Part shown: positions 58,743 to 64,000 of the stretch, in pieces
Numbering within the stretch: position 1 is the stretch's first letter
Layout of the letters: every line of letters begins with the position of its first letter
Source of the DNA: Megaleporinus macrocephalus
Taxonomy: Eukaryota > Chordata > Actinopteri > Characiformes > Anostomidae
Direction of reading: 5' to 3'
DNA length: 64,000 nt
NCBI GenBank assembly: GCA_021613375.1
Contig: CM038726.1
Coordinates: 15,668,341 to 15,732,340, forward strand
Program-made: the position numbers and the translations under genes
Notes under the pieces: generated by a model
The model's input: the letters and a program-made list of their open reading frames with translations, nothing else
The model's database searches: none
What the model was told of the DNA's origin: nothing

Positions 58743-59080
58743 TAAAGTCAAGTCAAGTCAAATCAAGTTTATTTGTATAGCGCTTTATATAGCGATGTTG
58801 TCTCAAAGCAGCTTTACCGGAGTTTAAAGCATGAAAACATGAAGTCCCAACACTTTAACCACCATGAATAAGCCAAAGGCGACAGTGGCAAAGAAAAACT
58901 TTGGGAGGAACCAGACTCACAAGCAGAGACTCATCCTCCTCTGGTCGAACAGTATTTACAGTTTATTAAACTAAAGCTGAGACTAGAGACTGAAGGCAAA
59001 AGCTTTAGAAACTGCACAGGTGGTACATGAAGATGATACAGTGATGCAGTCAAGGACGTAGCAAATGCCACGAAGGGTCA
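58743..59080 (+). repeat. CAAGTTTATTTGTATAGCGC interspersed repeat
   Basis: It starts with CAAGTCAAGTCAAATCAAGT and TTTATTTGTATAGCGCTTTA and continues through GGAGGAACCAGACTCACAAG. Opposite orientation to the copy at 46480-48025. Confidence 0.78.
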
Positions 59081-59559
59081 GGAGTTTGTATTACTCTCAA
59101 AGGTCTAAGCACTTAGTTATTTCTATTTATTTATTTGCTATTGTGGGATCACACATCCAGTAGAATAGTCCATATATCATATATATTATACATGTTTGTA
59201 GCCTTTGACTCTTGCTTATACTGCTTGTGTTTTCTTGCTATAGTGGAGGTTCTTAAAAAGAACTATAGCTTTGCTGTTGCTTATGTTATTTTACTGCTTG
59301 TTGATTAATCAATAAATCTCCTGCCAGCACTGTTCCAGCATCTGATAAAGGTGCCAAGGGCTGTGCGTTTAAAAGACATTTAAAAGCTATTCTAGAATGA
59401 GAGGGGTAGCAGCACAGATTCTTTGCCATGCTGGGTGCATGTAGCTGAGCTACAGCCTGCACTGATATGAATATTTTGAAAAGACAGTCCTTGAAAATGC
59501 ATTTACCATGTTATGTACATGAGTGGTGTTAATTATGTACTGTGTAATGAACTTTTAAC

Positions 59560-59825
59560 GTGGGTGGTTTGGTGGTGCAGTGGGTAGCGCTGTCGCCTCA
59601 CAGCAAGAATGGCCTGGGGTCAATTCCCTGGTTGGGCGACCAGAGTCCTTTGTTTGTGGAGTCTTTATGAGTTTCTCTCATAGTCCAAAGACATGGGGAT
59701 GCTGAATTGTGCTTAGGTATGCATGTCCATATCTGTGTGTCTGCCTTGTGATGGACTAGCGACCTGTCTAGGGTGTTTCCTGCCCTTTTTCAAAGAGCAC
59801 TGGCTGGGATAGGTTCCAGCAACAT
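59560..59825 (+). repeat. SINE-like interspersed repeat
   Basis: GGTGGTGCAGTGGGTAGCGC and TCGCCTCACAGCAAGAA, then CATAGTCCAAAGACATGG and GGGATAGGTTCCAGCA are diagnostic. Inverted relative to 42805-43090. Confidence 0.75.
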
Positions 59826-59844
59826 GTTATTAACATGTTAATGT

Positions 59845-60065
59845 TGATCTAATATGTTGTTGCTGTCTAAAGAAAATAGATGTTTCTTGTCTTATAGATG
59901 TTTCTACATAATTTGAACACGTTACATTGTGTGAAATTTCATGATGAAGGGACCCATAGAAATGCTTCGAAATAACTTGGAAAAATTCTGGTTCCATTGA
60001 CTTCCATTGAAAGTAAAGACAGTTTTGTCATCTCCTGTGAAGTTGCCATTTTGGAGATTCTTGAT
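59845..60065 (+). repeat. 3' fragment of the TTAAAGGAGC MITE family, next to a laminin exon
   Basis: GTGAAATTTCATGATGAAGG, GGTTCCATTGACTTCCATTG and AAGTTGCCATTTTGGAGATT match 53820-53960. The fragment stops 24 bp before the end of exon 60089-60187. Confidence 0.72.
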
Positions 60066-60088
60066 GATATATCTAATGCTAAACTCAC

Positions 60089-60187
60089 CTGCTGCAGGAG
60101 TATCCTTCCACGTTGGGTTTACAGTGGCACTTTCCATCTTCAGTGGAGCATACACCTACGCTGCCTCTTTCATCACACTCACAAAAC
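60089..60187 (-). CDS. lamc3: Laminin gamma exon: LE module, first six cysteines
   Basis: This 99-bp exon encodes 33 codons with the pattern FCECDERGSVGVC, then GKCHCKPNVEGYSCSR. It supplies six of the eight cysteines of a laminin EGF-like module, the disulfide-knotted rod unit of laminin short arms. The acceptor is tttgcag at 60188-60194 and the donor is AG|gtgagt at 60089/60088. It starts with the last base of a codon and ends with two bases (AG) that join G of the next exon to make Arg. The seventh cysteine opens the next exon (57861-57997). The acceptor-side intron is TG-rich rather than a clean polypyrimidine tract. A transposon-derived fragment ends about 24 bp into the downstream intron. 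Confidence 0.85.
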
Positions 60188-60869
60188 CTGCAAACACACA
60201 CAAACACAATTACAATCCAGGGCAAAACATCAGGAGGATGTAGTTACACACTATGCATCCTATATGTTACCCATTGGTCTGTGGTATACTGCTAGCAGGC
60301 CATTAGCAGTTTTTTTATTTCAAAATATCTTGTAATATCAGGACTTTTAACCAACATTTGACATTTTTAATGTCACACATATTGTTAGAATCTATGACAC
60401 AGTTACCTTGTTTATACCTATATACAAACCAATGTATCTGACAGTCGTTTGAATATTTAGATGTACAAACCAAATACAAATAGTTGTATGTGAAATGCCA
60501 ATCAAACAGAAAGCAATAGTTAGTAAATACTATTTGACCAGAATTCCTTTGTCTTAGTGAATACACACTTATTCCAAATGCCTGATGTCTGGAACATGTT
60601 CCAAAACCGTTGTGACCGGAGCGTGATCACCACTGTTACATCAACTTTCCTTTTAATAGCACTTACTAAACTTTTTACCATTGATCGTTCTTCACCTCTA
60701 GGTCTTTTTCTTAGAGGACGAGCAGGCCAGTCTAGCAATCACATTCTTTTATTATGGCAACATATGTTGTTTTGCATTAATGGTGCCTTTACAGATGTAC
60801 AAGTTACCCTCTAACACACCCCTATACCAGTAGCTTTTGAACTTTTCACTAATAACAATTTGGATGGTC

Positions 60870-61250
60870 CTTCATTACTATGGCCCAGAGTCCACTATTT
60901 TCATAAAAAAAAAAAAAATCATAAAAAAAGTAGACTGGTCAGACCTCAATACATCTTTTTACTGTGCATCTATCCATTTTAGATCACTGCGAGCCCAGAG
61001 AAGTTGGCGGCGATTCTGAACATTGTTGACATATTTGTGGATGCAATGCCAAACAATGTCTGAAAATGATTCCACAGCCAGTTAGAAATGCAGTGCTGCC
61101 TGAGTGATAGAAAATCATAGCCAGTTAGTTGTGGTTTTGGGCCTTGCTTTATACTCAGAGAGATTTTTCTCGATTTCCTTGAATCTTTTGATACATTTAA
61201 GCACCCTGTGTAGTGAAATGACACCTGGTACCAAGCTCAAAAGACGCAGG
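60870..61250. repeat. Fragment of a fish DNA-transposon-like repeat
   Basis: AGAAGTTGGCGGCGATTCTG, CATTTGTGGATGCAATGCC-like blocks and GATTTCCTTGAATCTTTTGA resemble a repeat I know from fish genomes. No intact ORF. Confidence 0.5.
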
Positions 61251-61489
61251 CTGCAAATTAGCAAGACCACTGCAATGCAGAATTCACAGAATGCACCTTT
61301 CGTCATTTGGCTAAACCTCACTTCCACAACAGACTCAAAATCACCAAAATCACTGTGGTGAGCGCAGTGCCCTGGCCCAGAACTCACCACAGCAAACAGT
61401 TTGGAGGCCCTGAGCTTCCTGATTTAGCCTTCACCAGAGCCTAGTGGTCACCATATCACCATACTTACAACCTGTATCATCACTCACTA

Positions 61490-62130
61490 CAGTTGCAAAC
61501 TGCCTCTGGAAGCCAGGACTGTGTGTCGGGTTGTCATGCCCAAACACCTTCACACAAGCCTAAAATTACTATGCATAATGGCAAGTTTTGGCTGGACTGG
61601 ACTCTGCTGTGACCGGACTCAGAAACAGTGGAAACATGTTATCTGGAGTGATAAATCATGGTTTGGAGCATGCCAGGAGAACACTGAACACTACCTACCG
61701 CCAACAGTAAAGTTTAGTGAAGGATGGATAATAATAGGCCGGTTTTTATGCTTTGGGCTCCTTAGTTTCATTGAAGACTAATATTAATGCAGACATTTTA
61801 GACAATTATATACAGTTTTGTGATGGTCTCTTTCTGTTCCAGCATGACTGTGTCGCTGTGCACAAAGCGAGGTCCATAAAGACATGCTATGATGTGAAAG
61901 AACTCCAGTAATCTGCACAAAGCCCCACTGAACACCTTTTTGAATGAATTTTAATGTCAACTGGGAGTTGGGCCTTCTCATTCAACATTAGTGCCAGACT
62001 TAACAAGTAGTCTTTTGACTGAATATCCTCAAATTCCAACAGACACACTCTAAAATCTTGCAGACAGACTCCTCAGAAGACTGGAGGTTGTTACTGCTGC
62101 AAAGACGAAGGCAGCTCCATAATACATCAA
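61490..62130 (+). pseudogene. Tc1-like transposase relic
   Basis: An open stretch at 61521-61781 includes KQWKHVIWSDKSWFG, the WSDE block with the first catalytic Asp. Further on, FLFQHDCVAVHKARSIKT (about 61825-61880) carries the second. Frames change between them, and the C-terminal GGCTGTTATAGCAGC-type end decays near 62110. Confidence 0.7.
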
Positions 62131-62293
62131 ACATATCTTCTTTGGTTTCTTTGCTTTTTTAGCTTTAGTGGTCAAAAGCTATTTCTTTGTTGTGCTTTGA
62201 GACCCTTCAGGAATTACTGATGTGTTAAATTATTTAGCTAATCTTTTACATTTTACATGTTTTAACAATAACTGGTCCAAAGAATTTGCTGCT

Positions 62294-63675
62294 TACACAG
62301 TAAGGACCAGAAATATTTGGACAGTGACAAAATCTTCATGATTTAGGCTTGAAATGAAACAACTGGGATGCAATTGAAGTGTAGACTTTCATGTTTAATT
62401 CAAGGTATTGAACAAAAATGTCCTATGAATGTTTAGGAATTGCAATCATTTTTCTACAAAGCCTCCTCATTTCAGGCATTTAAAAGTAATTGGACAAATT
62501 AACATTACTGTAAATAAAATATTAATTTTTAATACTTTGTTGAGAATCCTTTGCAGGCAATGACTGCCTGATATCTGGAACCCATGGACATAATCAAATG
62601 CTGGGTTTTCTTCCTTTGTGATGCTTTGCCAGGCCTTTACTGCAGCTGTCTTTAGTCATTGCTTGTTTGAGGGTTTTTCTACCTTAAGTTTTGTCTTAAG
62701 CGGGTGAAATGCATGATCAATCAGGTTGAGATCTGGTGATTGACTCGGCCATTGCAGAATATTCCACTTCTTTGCCTTAAAAAACTCCTGGGTTGGTTTC
62801 GTGGTATGTTTTGGGTCACTGTCCATCTGTACTGTGAAGCGCCGTCCAATCAACCTTGCTGCATTTGGTTGAATCTGAGCAGAAAGTATATCCCTGTACA
62901 CTTCAGAATTCATCCAGCTGCTTCTGTCTTCTGTCACATCATCAATAAACACCAGTGACCCAGAGCCACTGGAAACCATGCATGCCTATGCTATCACGTT
63001 GCCTCCACCATGTTTTACATAGGATATGGAATGCTTTGGATCATGAGCCGTTCAAAGCCTTTTTCATACTATCCTCCTCCCATCATTCTGATACAAGTTG
63101 ATCTTAGTTTCATCTGTCTAAAGAATGCTGTTCCAGAACTGGGCTGGCTTCTTTAGATGGCCTTTCTATGTTTAAGGGTTAATTCATGGTTAACACATTG
63201 TTTGCATGAAGTCTTCTCTTTATGGTAGACTTAGATACTGATACACCTACTTCCTGGAAAGTGTTCTTCACTTGAGTGGATGTTGTAAATGGGTTTTCTT
63301 CCCTCCTAACATTTCTGATAACTCACTGATGGATTTCTTCTTTGTTTCAGCCTAATGACAGCCCGTTTCACTTCCATTGAGAGCTCCTTTGACCGCATGT
63401 TGTGGGTCCACAGCAACAGCATCCAAATACAAATGCCACACCTGGAATCAACTCCAGACCTACACATTAAAGAGCAGCTACACATTAAAGAGCTGCCATT
63501 CCTAAACACTTCCTCCAATTAGGATGTGAATACCCTCAAATTAAAGCCGAGAGCCTGCACTTTAAACCCACATTAATTATATAAGAGTATCTTGAATATG
63601 GTTTAGTAAACAGTTTAAATGCCAAAACTTGTCACATTGTCACTTGTCCAATTATTTCTGGGCCTAACTGTATAA
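62294..63675 (-). mobile_element. Tc1-like DNA transposon with both terminal repeats
   Basis: Left end CACAGTAAGGACCAGAAATA with TTTGGACAGTGACAA and right end TTGTCACTTGTCCAATTATT with TCTGGGCCTAACTG are inverted repeats, each beside a TA dinucleotide as expected for Tc1/mariner target sites. Length is about 1.38 kb. The transposase lies on the minus strand and is broken. Confidence 0.82.
62656..62979 (-). pseudogene. Tc1-like transposase, C-terminal half
   Basis: The 107-residue minus-strand ORF holds part of the catalytic domain of a Tc1 transposase, which cuts and rejoins the element ends. RRFTVQMDSDPKHT carries the second catalytic Asp and WPSQSPDLNLIDHAF aligns with the SPDLNPIEHLW block. 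The usual third acidic residue Glu appears to be Asp here. The N-terminal DNA-binding half on the 63.0-63.5 kb side is frameshifted (a small piece, SKELSMEVKRAVIRL, reads near 63340-63400). It is not functional as it stands. Confidence 0.78.
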
Positions 63676-64000
63676 ACTGTCATTAAGGCTAAAAGATTAT
63701 GGCTTGAAAAAACGATGACGCTCCTGAATATGTAGTATAAATGGATAGGTGTGATTCTAAAATCTGATTGGGTTAAGCTACAAAGCCGTTGTAAAATGCA
63801 TGATATAGACAGACCTATGAACGCCTCACGACAACTCATTTATGGTTTTCTGCGTCCTGTCACAAAAACACTTGTGTTGTTAATTAAATAATATTCAACG
63901 GCAGTGCTGCTCGAGTGTACTGACTAACAGGGGTAGCATTCATGCTAAACAACTCCATCAATTAGTATCAAAGGCTTGAATTAAAGTACCTATGACCTGA

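Larger units (their letters stand above)
57998..60088 (-). other. 2.1-kb intron with three repeat insertions
   Basis: On the plus strand it holds the (CA)n tract 58003-58064, the interspersed repeat 58743-59080, the SINE-like repeat 59560-59825 and the repeat fragment 59845-60065. The part 58070-58740 is AT-rich without recognisable content. Confidence 0.75.
60188..64000 (-). other. Intron upstream of exon 60089-60187 (partial)
   Basis: No LE-type exon is visible up to the window end. Transposon debris occupies 60870-61250, 61490-62130 and 62294-63675. The pieces 60200-60860, 61250-61490 and 63680-64000 show nothing I can identify. Confidence 0.7.

Noticed and set aside
61115..61390. 91-codon minus-strand ORF with several cysteines, checked as an LE exon
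   Set aside because: Cysteine spacing does not fit LE modules, and it overlaps a fish repeat fragment.

Overview
The window is vertebrate, almost certainly teleost, nuclear DNA. It is AT-rich and gene-poor, with dinucleotide microsatellites and many Tc1-like, hAT-like, LINE/SINE-like and Ty3/gypsy-like repeats of kinds common in ray-finned fish. Several families, including a palindromic repeat with at least eight copies here, look familiar to me from characiform and catfish genomes. That suggests an otophysan fish, but the species call is an impression only.

Only one host gene is visible. Six exons on the minus strand (60089-60187, 57861-57997, 57087-57206, 31500-31698, 25631-25734, 8201-8440) join with GT-AG sites and matching phases into about 300 codons. 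They encode a laminin EGF-like (LE) module, half of a second LE module, a complete laminin IV (LamB) domain inserted in that module, its second half, and the start of a third. This is the layout of laminin gamma chains and fits gamma-3 (lamc3) best. The exons make up about 1.4% of the window. The introns are about 2.1, 0.65, 25.4, 5.8 and 17.2 kb, and the window starts and ends inside further introns.

The 17.2-kb intron (8441-25630) holds a decayed Ty3/gypsy retrotransposon at about 18.42-23.1 kb, antisense to the gene. Its order is Gag, integrase, then reverse transcriptase and RNase H. This is the Ty1/copia-like order that defines the Gmr1-like clade of deuterostome gypsy elements. Its Gag contains a segment resembling the SCAN domain, in line with the published origin of SCAN from this clade. 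The copy is broken by stops and frameshifts, and I could not find matched LTRs.

The other introns contain: a 1.3-kb minisatellite of 42-bp units (26.80-28.09 kb) that resembles multiplied transposon ends; a 33-bp minisatellite inside an interspersed repeat (46.84-47.60 kb); a Tc1-like element with both terminal repeats (62.29-63.68 kb); several Tc1 relics; two hAT-type non-autonomous elements, one with a perfect 8-bp target duplication; a solo-LTR candidate; and long TA tracts. UG repeats lie beside splice sites of several laminin exons. Inverted pairs of repeats flank exon 8201-8440 and the exon pair 57087-57997, where they could affect pre-mRNA folding. A few repeat-free stretches are possible conserved regulatory DNA. 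No tRNA, rRNA, CRISPR array or bacterial-type operon was found.
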